DNA from: Pontibacter vulgaris
GTDB lineage: Bacteria > Bacteroidota > Bacteroidia > Cytophagales > Hymenobacteraceae
Length of the DNA: 64,000 bases
Assembly: GCF_022758145.1 (NCBI RefSeq)
Contig: NZ_JAJVDH010000003.1
Span: 806,001 to 870,000, forward strand
Direction of reading: 5' to 3'
The stretch's first letter is position 1; each line of letters starts with the position of its first letter. Position numbers and translations under genes: made by a program. Positions 8,281 through 17,784 of the stretch are shown piece after piece. The notes beneath the pieces were generated by a model, which worked only from the letters and a program-made list of their open reading frames with translations, ran no database searches and was not told where the DNA came from.

Positions 8281-8871
8281 TTACTTCTGCTGCTTTTCCT
8301 TCAGAGAATCAATCTGGTCGCATAGCGCCTGAAAAATTTCCTCAATATCGCCTATGCCATCTACAGCACAGAACTTGCCTTGTCCGGCATAATAATCGGC
8401 AACCGGTGTTGTTTTGTCGTTGTATTCCTGTACGCGTTTGCGGATAAGCGCTTCATTCTGGTCGTCTGGGCGTCCGGAAGTCTGGCCACGCAGTAACAGG
8501 CGCTTGGTAAGCTCCTCGTCGTCTACTTTCAGGGCAATCATACAAGAGATCTCGGTGCCATGGTCCTGCAACAGTTTATCCAGCCCCTGTGCTTGTGGCA
8601 CAGTGCGCGGAAAGCCGTCGAAAATAAAGCCGGTGGCATGTTTATTCTCTTTCACTTTGTTTGCGATCATACCAATCACAACGGCATCAGGCACCAAAAG
8701 ACCATTGTCCATCAGCGACTTGGCCTCAAGGCCAAGTTCAGTTCCGGCAGCAATTTCTGAGCGAAGCAGATCGCCGGTAGAAAGATGAATAAGATTATAT
8801 TTATCTATCAGCTTTTGGCTTTGTGTACCTTTCCCGGCACCCGGAGGGCCAAACAAAACGATATTCAGCAT
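8281..8871 (-). CDS. adk: Adenylate kinase, short-LID form
   Basis: This 196-residue cytoplasmic enzyme catalyses ATP + AMP = 2 ADP. The P-loop is GPPGAGKGT (8-16), the AMP-binding signature DGFPRT (85-90), and the arginines RGQTSGRPDD lie in the lid region. The length and the absence of a Cys4 zinc LID identify the short-LID type. A TACTTTTG -7 element lies just upstream (8890-8897), so adk may have its own promoter although hpt precedes it by 125 bp. Confidence 0.96.
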   Translation of the reverse strand: MLNIVLFGPPGAGKGTQSQKLIDKYNLIHLSTGDLLRSEIAAGTELGLEAKSLMDNGLLVPDAVVIGMIANKVKENKHATGFIFDGFPRTVPQAQGLDKLLQDHGTEISCMIALKVDDEELTKRLLLRGQTSGRPDDQNEALIRKRVQEYNDKTTPVADYYAGQGKFCAVDGIGDIEEIFQALCDQIDSLKEKQQK

Positions 8872-8889
8872 ATTTTTCTAAATAAAAGG

Positions 8890-8897
8890 CAAAAGTA
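8890..8897 (-). promoter_or_regulatory. Possible -7 element (TACTTTTG) for adk-obg
   Basis: On the minus strand this is TACTTTTG, an exact TAnnTTTG match, 19 bp before the adk ATG. No TTG is visible at the expected -33 position. Confidence 0.4.
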
Positions 8898-8996
8898 AGT
8901 ATAATATTGATGTACTACTTATTTTTTTGGACAGGCTAACTGAAGTATAGAGAAAAAGCTCTATACCATTTCTAACGTTGCGATAGCCGGAATAGG

Positions 8997-9539
8997 TTAC
9001 GAAACTATTTTATAAATATCGCGCAGGTTGCGGCCCAGGCCGTTGTAATCTAAACCATATCCAACCACAAAATCGTTCGGAATTGATTTGGCTACATACT
9101 TTATGTTGAGCTCGTGCTGCAAACACTCAGGTTTCATAAGCAGCGTTGCTATTTCCACAGAAGCAGGGTTGCGCTCAGCCAGCTGGTGCAACAGATTGTT
9201 TACCGTATGGCCAGTATCTACAATATCTTCCAGCACTACAATATGGCGGCCACTAACGTCCTCGGTAAGCCCTAATACTTCTTTTACTTTACCGGTGCTC
9301 TGCATATCCTGGTAAGATGATAAGCGGATAAACGAAATTTCGCAAGGTATAGAAACACGTTTCAACAGGTCGGCGGCAAACATGAACGAGCCATTCAGCA
9401 CGGCCAGGAAAAGCGGGTTCTTACCTGCATACTCCTGATCTATCTGCTCGGCAAGTATGTTTATACGGGCAATGATTTCCTCTTCAAAAATGTAAGTACT
9501 GAAGTCGCAATCATGCAACGTAATCAAACGGGGCTCCAT
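8997..9539 (-). CDS. hpt: Hypoxanthine phosphoribosyltransferase
   Basis: This purine-salvage enzyme converts hypoxanthine/guanine and PRPP to IMP/GMP. The PRPP-binding signature VVLEDIVDTGHT is intact, and the C-terminus FVVGYGLDYNGLGRNLRDIYKI holds the conserved purine-contact and metal residues. I start it at ATG 9537-9539 (MEPRLITLHD, 180 aa). An in-frame upstream start at 9623 would add 28 odd residues, overlap the hppA terminator and swallow a TAnnTTTG promoter element, so it is unlikely. Confidence 0.95.
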   Translation of the reverse strand: MEPRLITLHDCDFSTYIFEEEIIARINILAEQIDQEYAGKNPLFLAVLNGSFMFAADLLKRVSIPCEISFIRLSSYQDMQSTGKVKEVLGLTEDVSGRHIVVLEDIVDTGHTVNNLLHQLAERNPASVEIATLLMKPECLQHELNIKYVAKSIPNDFVVGYGLDYNGLGRNLRDIYKIVS

Positions 9540-9563
9540 AATGGTTTTGGTTGTTTTGTCAGA

Positions 9564-9595
9564 CAAAGGTACGTATAAATAAAAAATAAGCCCAA
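9564..9595 (-). promoter_or_regulatory. Putative hpt promoter
   Basis: On the minus strand TTG (9593-9595) and TACCTTTG (9564-9571) are separated by 21 bp and lie 25 bp before the hpt ATG. The spacing is slightly long for the Bacteroidota consensus. The -33 element overlaps the hppA terminator stem. Confidence 0.5.
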
Positions 9596-9614
9596 CCTGA
9601 AAGCTGGGCTTATT
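9585..9614 (-). terminator. Terminator of hppA
   Basis: Ten-bp perfect stem AATAAGCCCA / TGGGCTTATT, 10-nt loop, then TTTTTTATTT on the minus strand, starting 21 bp after the hppA stop. Confidence 0.9.
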
Positions 9615-9634
9615 CAAAATCAAACGATCATACC

Positions 9635-11890
9635 TTATTTACGGGCAGCCAAAGCGCTAACTACAACTGTATTTGCCTCTTTATCTGTTACCTTTCCTGT
9701 TTCCGGCGATGCCTTTGCAGCATCCATGTTTATTTCAACGGGAGCTTCCGGAATGGCTGGTGTGCGGTCTATGGCAATGTGCGGCGCAATTACCAGCGAC
9801 ACAATAGACATCAGCTTGATAAGAATGTTCATACTTGGGCCCGAGGTATCTTTGAACGGATCGCCTACAGTATCGCCTGTAACAGAAGCTTTGTGGGCAT
9901 CAGAGCCTTTATACTCCATTTTTCCATTGATATCAACGCCTTTCTCAAACGATTTTTTAGCATTATCCCAGGCACCACCGGCATTAGACTGGAACATGGC
10001 CATCAGTACACCCGATACGGTTACGCCAGCCAGCAAACCACCTAAAATTTCGGCAGAAGAAGTATCTTCGAACACATTTCTGAAGCCAAAACCAACTACA
10101 ACCGGCACGATCAGGGCAATAGCACCAGGCAACATCATTTCGCGGATAGCCGCTTTCGTAGATATGGCAACACATTTCTCGTATTCCGGCTGACCTGTTC
10201 CTTCCATAATACCCGGAATTTCGCGGAACTGGCGGCGTACTTCATGCACCATGGCCATTGCGGCTCTACCAACTGCCGAAATTGCAAGAGCAGAGAATAT
10301 AAACGGAATCATGGCACCGATAAATAAACCTGCAAGTACAGGTGCTTTGTAAAGATCTATACTTGGGATACCGGCTATACCTACGAAAGCTGCAAAAAGG
10401 GCCAGCGAAGTAAGCGCAGCCGATGCTATGGCAAAACCTTTACCAGTGGCAGCAGTTGTATTACCAACAGCATCCAGTATATCGGTGCGCTCGCGTACTT
10501 CTTTCGGTAATTCGCTCATTTCGGCAATACCACCGGCATTATCAGCTATCGGGCCGAAAGCATCAATAGCAAGCTGCATTGCGGTGGTGGCCATCATACC
10601 TGCTGCTGCAATGGCAACACCGTATAAACCTGCCGCCGAATAAGATAACACAATACCAGCTGCCAGCACAATAATCGGCAACACAGTAGAGTGCATACCC
10701 ACTGCCAGACCTGCAATAATGTTAGTAGCATGACCAGTAGAAGATTGCTGCACAATAGAATTAACAGGCTTTTTACCCATAGCCGTGTAATACTCTGTAA
10801 TGATACTCATGAGTGCACCCACCACAAGGCCAACCATAACAGCCAGGAACACATCATTTGCTGTAAAGTCGAAGTTACGCAGGTTCATAGTTTCAGGCAG
10901 AATCCAGTGGATGGCAAAATAGGCCCCAACAGCAGTAAGCACCACCGAAATCCAGTTGCCCAGATTAAGAGCGCCCTGCACGTTACCACCTTCTTTAACA
11001 CGCACAAACAACATCCCGATAAGCGAGAACACAATACCCATACCTGCGATAAACATCGGAAGTATAACCGGTGATATGCCGCCAAAATTATCGTCTACAA
11101 TTACCTCGCGGCCAAGCACCATTGTAGCAAGTATAGTAGCCACATAAGAGCCGAATAAATCTGCTCCCATACCAGCTACGTCGCCTACGTTATCGCCTAC
11201 GTTATCGGCAATGGTAGCCGGGTTACGCGGATCATCTTCCGGAATCCCTGCTTCTACTTTACCTACAAGGTCAGCGCCAACGTCGGCAGCTTTAGTATAA
11301 ATACCACCACCTACACGGGCAAACAGGGCTATACTTTCAGCTCCCAGCGAGAAACCGGTAAGCACTTCCAGTGCCTTTTCCATTTCAATGCCATTGGTAT
11401 CTGCACCGGTGCTCTGCACGAAAATATAGTAAAACACGATAAACAGAGAGCCCAGGCCCAGCACTGCCAGACCAGCCACACCCATACCCATAACGGAGCC
11501 CCCGGCAAAAGACACCGTTAGCGCTCTTGACAAGCTGCTTCGGGCTGCTTCGGCTGTACGAACGTTAGCTTTGGTAGCAATGCGCATACCTATAAAACCT
11601 GCCAGGGCAGATAAACATGCACCTATAATAAAGGCAACAACTATAAGAGGGTGCGAACGCTCGCCTGTAAAACCTAAATAAAATAAAAACACCGAAGCGA
11701 TAAGTACAAAGAATATAAGAACCTTATACTCTGCTTTAAGAAAAGCCATAGCGCCATCAGCGATATGCTTGGCGATAGTGCTCATGCGCTCATTGCCATG
11801 CGGCTGCTTCGTAACCCAGGCCGACCTGATAAAGGTGTAAATCAAGGCCGCCAGTCCAAATCCAGGAATTGCGTAAAGAATAGTTTCCAT
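9635..11890 (-). CDS. hppA: Membrane-bound ion-pumping pyrophosphatase, K+-dependent type
   Basis: This 751-residue protein with about 16 membrane helices couples PPi hydrolysis to H+ and/or Na+ transport across the inner membrane. The active-site block [22 protein letters not shown] and then [21 protein letters not shown] is intact. The sequence [10 protein letters not shown] has Ala where K+-independent enzymes have Lys (GNTTKA), so it belongs to the K+-dependent group. Within that group, Na+ pumping, H+ pumping or both cannot be decided without the helix-6 Glu position. It is monocistronic, with its own terminator. The PPi it consumes would come from biosynthesis, such as nucleotide-sugar formation. 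Confidence 0.97.
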   Translation of the reverse strand: METILYAIPGFGLAALIYTFIRSAWVTKQPHGNERMSTIAKHIADGAMAFLKAEYKVLIFFVLIASVFLFYLGFTGERSHPLIVVAFIIGACLSALAGFIGMRIATKANVRTAEAARSSLSRALTVSFAGGSVMGMGVAGLAVLGLGSLFIVFYYIFVQSTGADTNGIEMEKALEVLTGFSLGAESIALFARVGGGIYTKAADVGADLVGKVEAGIPEDDPRNPATIADNVGDNVGDVAGMGADLFGSYVATILATMVLGREVIVDDNFGGISPVILPMFIAGMGIVFSLIGMLFVRVKEGGNVQGALNLGNWISVVLTAVGAYFAIHWILPETMNLRNFDFTANDVFLAVMVGLVVGALMSIITEYYTAMGKKPVNSIVQQSSTGHATNIIAGLAVGMHSTVLPIIVLAAGIVLSYSAAGLYGVAIAAAGMMATTAMQLAIDAFGPIADNAGGIAEMSELPKEVRERTDILDAVGNTTAATGKGFAIASAALTSLALFAAFVGIAGIPSIDLYKAPVLAGLFIGAMIPFIFSALAISAVGRAAMAMVHEVRRQFREIPGIMEGTGQPEYEKCVAISTKAAIREMMLPGAIALIVPVVVGFGFRNVFEDTSSAEILGGLLAGVTVSGVLMAMFQSNAGGAWDNAKKSFEKGVDINGKMEYKGSDAHKASVTGDTVGDPFKDTSGPSMNILIKLMSIVSLVIAPHIAIDRTPAIPEAPVEINMDAAKASPETGKVTDKEANTVVVSALAARK

Positions 11891-12074
11891 TTAAAGGGTT
11901 TAAGGTGAGATGAAATATAGATATATAACTATTAAAGAAAGGATTTTAACCTGACTTTTCCAAACTGTTTTCATCTATAGTTACCGCCTTACCCTGCTCA
12001 CTTATAAAATGTTGTAACTTTAATCAGGTTCTAAGCCCGATGATTTGTTGTTTTTGCTTTAAGTTGGCACAAAA

Positions 12075-12100
12075 AAAGCCAGCCCCTCCGAGCCAGCTTT
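12075..12100 (-). terminator. Terminator of the M42 peptidase gene
   Basis: On the minus strand AAAGCTGGCTC pairs with GGGCTGGCTTT through an 11-bp stem with three G-U pairs, followed by TTTT. Being asymmetric, it works only on the minus strand. Confidence 0.65.
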
Positions 12101-12127
12101 TATACTTTAACCTTAATTTATACTTAA

Positions 12128-13042
12128 CTATAGTTTCTCCATTAATACACGGTAAAGCGCTACCATACTTTCGATGTCTTTTTTATGCACGATCTCGTCC
12201 GGAGAATGTACATTATCTTCCGGCGCTCCAACAAAACACCAGTCCCAGGGGTAGGCAGCGTGCTGTAATTCTTTGGCATCGCTTCCGCCCGCACCTTCAA
12301 CTTCCAACTGAAAAGGCACACCCGATTCCTTTGCTATACTTATAATTTTCTGCACATAGGCGCGTCTCGGTATTAAACTATCCCGCATAGAAATGGCCAC
12401 GCCCTTGCCCGGGTGTACGCCCTCCGTTACCCATGTAATATCAGAAATGAGCGCCTGGCGCACGCCATATTGTTCGTAAATATACTTTGCCATATAGGCC
12501 ACCGAGCCTCCACCGTGCTCCTCCCACGCACCAAAAGCGATAATGCCGTTTTCCAGGGTTTCAGCCACTTTCAAAGCATTCCAAACACCAAGGCGGTTGT
12601 CCATGTAACAGGACTGAACTGTTTCCTCTGTCTCCCTGAAATCGCATTTAAAAACGAGTTCGGTACCACGTTCTATTTGGCGCTCATAGTTATAGGTGAG
12701 CTCACCTTCTTCTTCATCGTAATGCAGCGTACATTCTATTTTACCCTGTGTGTCTTCTCCTACAAGTTTATAACCGGTTTCTGTCTGTGGGCCGCCAATT
12801 TTAACAAGCTGGTTTCCGTAGCGCACGGTAAAGCCAATAGAATCCATGTGCGCAAATATGGCTGTACGGGGCTTTCCAAATATTAACAAAATGCAATCCT
12901 GAAAAGCATCGCCCTTAACTATTACCGGCTGGCTCTTCCACTGAACTTTATGTGCTTCGATATAGTTTAGCAGGAATTCGGAAAGATTTTTTTCGTTGCC
13001 CGAAGGGGCATGAATTCTGCATAGTTGCTCTAAAAGCTTCAT
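12128..13042 (-). CDS. M42-family metallo-aminopeptidase
   Basis: This 304-residue cytoplasmic dinuclear-metal aminopeptidase belongs to the M42 (TET/glutamyl aminopeptidase-like) family. Metal and catalytic residues are visible: His65 and Asp67 in AHMDSIG, Asp148 in CYMDNRLG, Glu174-Glu175-His176 in WEEHGGG, Asp201 in SDITWV and His279 in HSPDE; a GGSDA motif lies at 252-256. At 304 residues it is shorter than classical M42 enzymes (340-360), mostly in the middle PDZ-like/dimerisation region. It is divergent from the TPR gene at 13155. Confidence 0.9.
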   Translation of the reverse strand: MKLLEQLCRIHAPSGNEKNLSEFLLNYIEAHKVQWKSQPVIVKGDAFQDCILLIFGKPRTAIFAHMDSIGFTVRYGNQLVKIGGPQTETGYKLVGEDTQGKIECTLHYDEEEGELTYNYERQIERGTELVFKCDFRETEETVQSCYMDNRLGVWNALKVAETLENGIIAFGAWEEHGGGSVAYMAKYIYEQYGVRQALISDITWVTEGVHPGKGVAISMRDSLIPRRAYVQKIISIAKESGVPFQLEVEGAGGSDAKELQHAAYPWDWCFVGAPEDNVHSPDEIVHKKDIESMVALYRVLMEKL

Positions 13043-13154
13043 AGTTTATTTTATATTGTTGGAATTCAAAATTAGTATAATTGTTGTACTTTTAGGCTTT
13101 AGGCATGCTAACACAAACAGGAAAGCACGTTAGCACTGAATTTTCTTATTTTTC

Positions 13155-14402
13155 ATGAAGAAGCTTTTATTAGTTGCCTTTATTATACTTGTGCCATTTT
13201 TAGCATCGGCACAACAGAATGGCACCCCTTCCGACACCACTATGCGTCATGTCACGTTCGAGTCTATCGAGGTGATTCCGAGTGCGGGTACTGTAAAAGG
13301 CATGTTGCTCCTCGACCGTGATATCCAGTACGAACTGGAAGGCGCCGTGGATAATATGTACAATTTCAAATATGAGCGTGCCGAAAAACAGTTCCGGTCG
13401 TTGCGCCGCCGCTACCCGGAGCACCCGCTGCCATACTTTTTGCTGGGCCTGAGCCAGTGGTGGAAAATTGTGCCTACCAACATCCAGACTACAAAATACG
13501 ACAACCAGTTTTTTGCTTACATGGATACTGCCATTACCAAAGCAGAAACCATGTATGATAAGAACGAAAAGAACTTCGAAGCCTCTTTTTTTCTGGCAGC
13601 TGCCTATGGTTTTACAGCCCGCCTGCACTCTGAGCGAAGCAACTGGCGCAAAGCTACTGTTGCCAGTAAACGCTCGCTGGAATTTATGGAGAAGGCAAAA
13701 GCTGGTAACGGCCTGAGCCCCGAGTTCCTGTTTGGCGAGGCGCTATTCAACTATTATTCTGTCTGGATACACGAGAATTACCCTATGCTGCGGCCTGTGC
13801 TGGTTTTCTTTCCGGATGGTGAAAAACGACTTGGTCTAAAACAATTGCGCTATGTAGCTAACAGCGGGTTTTATACGGGTACCGAGGCCAAGTACTTCTT
13901 GATGAAGATTTATTCTAATGAAGAAAATAACCTGGAAGAGTCGCTGAAAATATCGCGTGAGCTGGCAACCAAATACCCAGACAATGCTTATTTCCAACGG
14001 TTTTATGTGCGCCTATTGTTTGTGATGGGCCATTTTACGCAGGCAGAGCGTCTTTCTCTGGAGATACTTCATAAACTGGAGCAGAAAATGCCGGGCTACG
14101 AAGCTATCAGCGGACGATATGCATCTTACATACTGGCTTATGTAAACCAGAATAAATACCGTGATTTTGCAAAGGCAAAAATGTATTACCAGAACTCGAT
14201 CATGTATGCAGAAATGTCGAATGAGCGGGAATCCGGCTATTTTGTAAACTCATACCTTAACCTTGCCCGTATTGCTAACCAGGAAAATAATAAGCCTCTT
14301 GCCAAGCGTTACTACACCATTGTTATCAACAACACGGAGAAGAAATCAGCTGCATTTAAAGAAGCACGTACTTTCCTGAAAGCAAACCGAAAAGTTAAGT
14401 AA
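13155..14402 (+). CDS. Exported TPR-repeat protein
   Basis: This 415-residue protein has a signal peptide (MKKLLLVAFIILVPFLASA, cleavage near residue 19). It then contains TPR-like helical pairs: one near 68-105 (YNFKYERAEKQFRSLRRRYPEHPLPYFLLG), with further repeats towards the C-terminus (about 260-400). TPR proteins scaffold protein complexes; here the location is periplasmic or outer-membrane. The partner is not evident. Its stop codon overlaps the end of the convergent glycosyltransferase gene by 8 bp, leaving no room for an intergenic terminator. Confidence 0.8.
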   Translation: MKKLLLVAFIILVPFLASAQQNGTPSDTTMRHVTFESIEVIPSAGTVKGMLLLDRDIQYELEGAVDNMYNFKYERAEKQFRSLRRRYPEHPLPYFLLGLSQWWKIVPTNIQTTKYDNQFFAYMDTAITKAETMYDKNEKNFEASFFLAAAYGFTARLHSERSNWRKATVASKRSLEFMEKAKAGNGLSPEFLFGEALFNYYSVWIHENYPMLRPVLVFFPDGEKRLGLKQLRYVANSGFYTGTEAKYFLMKIYSNEENNLEESLKISRELATKYPDNAYFQRFYVRLLFVMGHFTQAERLSLEILHKLEQKMPGYEAISGRYASYILAYVNQNKYRDFAKAKMYYQNSIMYAEMSNERESGYFVNSYLNLARIANQENNKPLAKRYYTIVINNTEKKSAAFKEARTFLKANRKVK

Positions 14403-15459
14403 AAAGCTTAAGGAAAGTTTTCTGATGAGCTTTTGTGGAATAATTCTCCTCTACCCAAAGCTGCCCTGCTTTACCTATTTGGGTTCTGAGTTCAGGGTTT
14501 AGCAGCAGTTGTTCTAAGTAAGTATACCAGTCCTGTTGGCTTGAGCAAACAAAACCGGTTGTTCCATGCGGAACAGCGGTAGTGTTTGCTCCGACTTCCG
14601 AAACAACAGCCGGTATACCTAGTGCCATGTATTGAAGCGCTTTAAAGGCGCACTTTCCTTTCGCCCAATCTGTATCGGGCAGCGGCATTACTCCAATATT
14701 AAAACTCAGCAAATCTTCTATTTCGGTTTCTTTCTGCCATACTTTATACTTAAAGCTTCCAAGTTTTAGTTCAGGTACGGTATCTGCTATAACCAGGAAG
14801 TCGAAATCATACTTCTCTTCCAACTTTCTTAATACAGGCTCCAGAAGTTTTAAGTACGGCAGCGTAGAATGCGAGCCTGTCCAGCCGATTACCAGTTTCT
14901 CTGTATGCTGGTTCCTGGTTTTATTATGCAGGTTTCGTGTATCTATAGTAGTAGGCAGAAGTATGGTGTTGGAGTTATACTTTAATGCATAGTTTTGCAG
15001 GAAGCTATTGCCGCAACTTACCTTGTAACTCCACCGGCAGATGTCAGCAGTTTTGTTATGCCATTTATACTTAGCGACTAAGCTATTATCAGGAGAAATA
15101 TTCGGCATCCAGATAGCATCATCAAAATCGAATATAATGCGCTTCCTAAAAACCCTGGAAACCAACCACTCAAACCAGGGAGGCCCAAGTGGCGTTGCCT
15201 CCCGATGGATGAAAACAAAGTCGTAAGTTAGTACCCGGGGCAGCAACATAACACGTTTCAGATAGCCAATTGTCAGGCCCAAGACCTTCTGCCAGGTTTT
15301 TCCGGGTTTGTAAAGTATAGCCCAGGTTTTGTTATTCCAGAAAGGTGCAAGTTTATACTTTATACTTTGCGCTTGTAACAGAGACAGGTATTGTTCATAC
15401 CGAAAGCGCTGCGATGCTGCCTCATTAACAGGATACGGCACTACAAACAGTATTTTCAT
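14395..15459 (-). CDS. Glycosyltransferase, GT-B fold (GT4-like)
   Basis: This 354-residue cytoplasmic enzyme begins MKILFVVPYPVNEAASQRFR, a typical GT4 acceptor-domain start. The donor domain near the C-terminus contains KALQYMALGIPAVVSEVGANT, a degenerate E-x7-E region with Lys/Gln in place of the first Glu, and WVEENYS at the end. It should transfer a sugar during surface polysaccharide assembly; sugar and acceptor are unknown. It overlaps the preceding glycosyltransferase gene by 4 bp and is last in the three-gene run. Confidence 0.88.
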   Translation of the reverse strand: MKILFVVPYPVNEAASQRFRYEQYLSLLQAQSIKYKLAPFWNNKTWAILYKPGKTWQKVLGLTIGYLKRVMLLPRVLTYDFVFIHREATPLGPPWFEWLVSRVFRKRIIFDFDDAIWMPNISPDNSLVAKYKWHNKTADICRWSYKVSCGNSFLQNYALKYNSNTILLPTTIDTRNLHNKTRNQHTEKLVIGWTGSHSTLPYLKLLEPVLRKLEEKYDFDFLVIADTVPELKLGSFKYKVWQKETEIEDLLSFNIGVMPLPDTDWAKGKCAFKALQYMALGIPAVVSEVGANTTAVPHGTTGFVCSSQQDWYTYLEQLLLNPELRTQIGKAGQLWVEENYSTKAHQKTFLKLFT

Positions 15460-16664
15460 ACTTGCCCGTTTCTGTTAAAAAAGTACTCATACGCCTCCCG
15501 TATCCGATCCGGAGAGCGGTATTTCTGAGCTAACTTCGGTATTTCCTTCCTATGGTTTGGATCGTTTAGTATCTGCTTTATTTTATCCATCGCCTGCTCC
15601 AGGCTCCCCTCCTGTTGCAAATTAAAAGTAGCTCCACCACCTTCTGAATTAATGATATCACTATCGTCGCCAACTCCTTCTGTAAGCAGCACTGGCAAGC
15701 CATTTGCCCAGTATTCACCTACTTTCACGGGGGACAGGTATTTTTTAGAAGGTCCGGGCTTGTAAGTAGCAAAGGCAAAATCGGCCAATGAAAGATAAGC
15801 AGGAACTTCATTGTGCGGCACGGACGCAATATAAATCCGGCCAAGGTCAAGGTTATACTGCTTTAGCTGCGTTGTAATCTCCTCTTCCGGTTGCGGAGAA
15901 AGTATAACCAATCTGAACCCAGAAATCAGTTTAAAGCAAAGCTGATAGATCTGGGAAGCTTCTTCGTTATAGTATAGCCCGCCAAACTTGCCAACATAAA
16001 TACCTATAACTGCTTTTTCCCATTGCAACTGCCTGCGAATACTTTCTCTCTGCTTCTCATTAAACTCAAAAGCAGCTGCATTAACAGAGCAAGGCGCTAC
16101 GAACACTTTTTCAGTAGCCATACCTTGCTCCAGTAACTTAGTTTTAAAGCATTCTGATACAGGCATCAGCCCGGCTGCATGTTTCTGTTGCTCATGTTCC
16201 CACTTTTTTTGAAATCTATACTTCAGGCCATACTTGTTCCACACTCCCGACTCATACATATAGTCTGCATGTGGTTCAAATAAACTTACGAAGAAAGGAG
16301 TTTCAGTTTGCCGCCATACCTGGTAAGCAATGGATCCAGCCGGAGAACCATGTGCGATAACCAACCGAATATCATTTTCATTAACAAGCTGCTTTAGTTG
16401 TTTATATCCATTTTGGTGATCCACTACCTGGCTCAGTATCCTGCTTTTATACTTAGAAGTTAAAAATGGCAACCAATGTATTTTCGGATCATTAATCAAG
16501 CAATTCGCTGCAGCATCACCACAATCCTTAGCATTATCTTCAAGTGTAATAAGTATAATCTTACTTATATGCTGAAACTCCACCAAAGCCAAAAGATGCG
16601 GTATTACTGTGGAAACAGTAAGCCCATCTTCTAATTTCCAGCGACAAAAGAATGCTATGTTCAC
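15456..16664 (-). CDS. Glycosyltransferase, GT-B fold
   Basis: This 402-residue protein is the middle of three co-oriented glycosyltransferases. The C-terminal donor site is recognisable as KVGEYWANGLPVLLTEGVGDDSD followed by a Gly-rich turn (NSEGGG). The N-terminus (MNIAFFCRWKLEDGLTVSTV) is less standard than GT4 enzymes. It starts 2 bp after the upstream gene and ends in a 4-bp overlap with the downstream gene, so all three are translationally coupled. Sugar specificity cannot be read from the sequence. Confidence 0.83.
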   Translation of the reverse strand: MNIAFFCRWKLEDGLTVSTVIPHLLALVEFQHISKIILITLEDNAKDCGDAAANCLINDPKIHWLPFLTSKYKSRILSQVVDHQNGYKQLKQLVNENDIRLVIAHGSPAGSIAYQVWRQTETPFFVSLFEPHADYMYESGVWNKYGLKYRFQKKWEHEQQKHAAGLMPVSECFKTKLLEQGMATEKVFVAPCSVNAAAFEFNEKQRESIRRQLQWEKAVIGIYVGKFGGLYYNEEASQIYQLCFKLISGFRLVILSPQPEEEITTQLKQYNLDLGRIYIASVPHNEVPAYLSLADFAFATYKPGPSKKYLSPVKVGEYWANGLPVLLTEGVGDDSDIINSEGGGATFNLQQEGSLEQAMDKIKQILNDPNHRKEIPKLAQKYRSPDRIREAYEYFFNRNGQV

Positions 16665-16666
16665 AG

Positions 16667-17740
16667 TTACCAGGGCAGATATTGTTTATACAAACCTTCT
16701 AATTGACTCAAATACTTTTGCTTCTGAAACATTTCAGCTCTTGCCTTACCAGCTAAAGATAATTTATTTCTTAGCTCAGCATCCTCAGCCAGTTCTGTTA
16801 TTCGGGCAACACAGTCTTCAGCATTATTCAGATCAAAGAAAATTGCATGGCCAGCAGTAACCTCTCTGTTAGGCTCTATATCAGAAAGAATACAAGGCAA
16901 ACCTACCGCCATAGCCTCAATTACAGCCAAGCTCATTCCTTCGTAAGTAGAAGCAAGTATGAAGGCATCATAATTTTTCAGAATTTCATGCACGTTGTTG
17001 CAAGCTCCAAGCAATCTAACATTTCTCAGAGCGTTTTCTTCTACAATAGCTTTTAGCTCTTGCATTAAAGGCCCTTCGCCAATAACATCTAAGTATATTT
17101 CCCTTTGCTTTAGTAATGCCATTACTTTTAACAGGTATTGATAATTCTTCTGATGTTTCAAAGTACCCACTGCTATCATGTGCAGTTTGGTTTGCCGCTC
17201 TTTTGTTGGTTTTAGATAACGTTCATCATAAAATTTTTCAGCTACAAAATTATAAAGCACCGTTGCTTTTCCTTTTAAACCTATACTTGCGCTATAGTCC
17301 TTTTTAACTGCCTCAGACACAAAAACTGCATGCTGCTTGCTTTGGTAAGTATACTTTTCCAAGTAAAAACTCAGTCGATTTAAGTTAAATGCATCTTTAC
17401 TTAAAGGATTATGCACTGAAAATATAAGCGGTACAGAAGTTGGTTTTGCCAGCCGCGCAACTATAGTTGGCCAGTAATGATGGGAGTGGATTAAACTTAT
17501 ATTCTCTCTTTGGATAATTTTACGTAACTGAAATATACTCTCTAAAAAGCTACGCTTACCTTTATAGTTAAGGCAATATACTTTATCAACTTTAACCGCT
17601 GACAGAAGCGTAGCCGGTTGCCGCATATATACAAGTACATGCCTATACTCGTTGGTAATATCTTTAAGCGATTCTGTAAGTAAAACTTCCGCGCCACCTA
17701 CTGCCAACGATTCTATAATATGTAGTACAGTGGCTTTCAA
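16667..17740 (-). CDS. Glycosyltransferase family 4 enzyme
   Basis: This 357-residue enzyme has a canonical GT4 layout. The N-terminal LHIIESLAVGGAEVLLTESL is the Gly-rich acceptor-side motif, and TYEGMSLAVIEAMAVGLP is the donor-binding E-x7-E motif. It is retaining, uses an activated sugar nucleotide and acts on the cytoplasmic face of the inner membrane. It is the first gene of the three-gene glycosyltransferase run and is divergent from the polysialyltransferase-like gene, 44 bp away. DNA here is more AT-rich than in the housekeeping genes before 13 kb. Confidence 0.92.
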   Translation of the reverse strand: MKATVLHIIESLAVGGAEVLLTESLKDITNEYRHVLVYMRQPATLLSAVKVDKVYCLNYKGKRSFLESIFQLRKIIQRENISLIHSHHYWPTIVARLAKPTSVPLIFSVHNPLSKDAFNLNRLSFYLEKYTYQSKQHAVFVSEAVKKDYSASIGLKGKATVLYNFVAEKFYDERYLKPTKERQTKLHMIAVGTLKHQKNYQYLLKVMALLKQREIYLDVIGEGPLMQELKAIVEENALRNVRLLGACNNVHEILKNYDAFILASTYEGMSLAVIEAMAVGLPCILSDIEPNREVTAGHAIFFDLNNAEDCVARITELAEDAELRNKLSLAGKARAEMFQKQKYLSQLEGLYKQYLPW

Positions 17741-17784
17741 GTTATCTTAACTGTGGGTAAATTAGCATTTGCAACCTTTATTAC

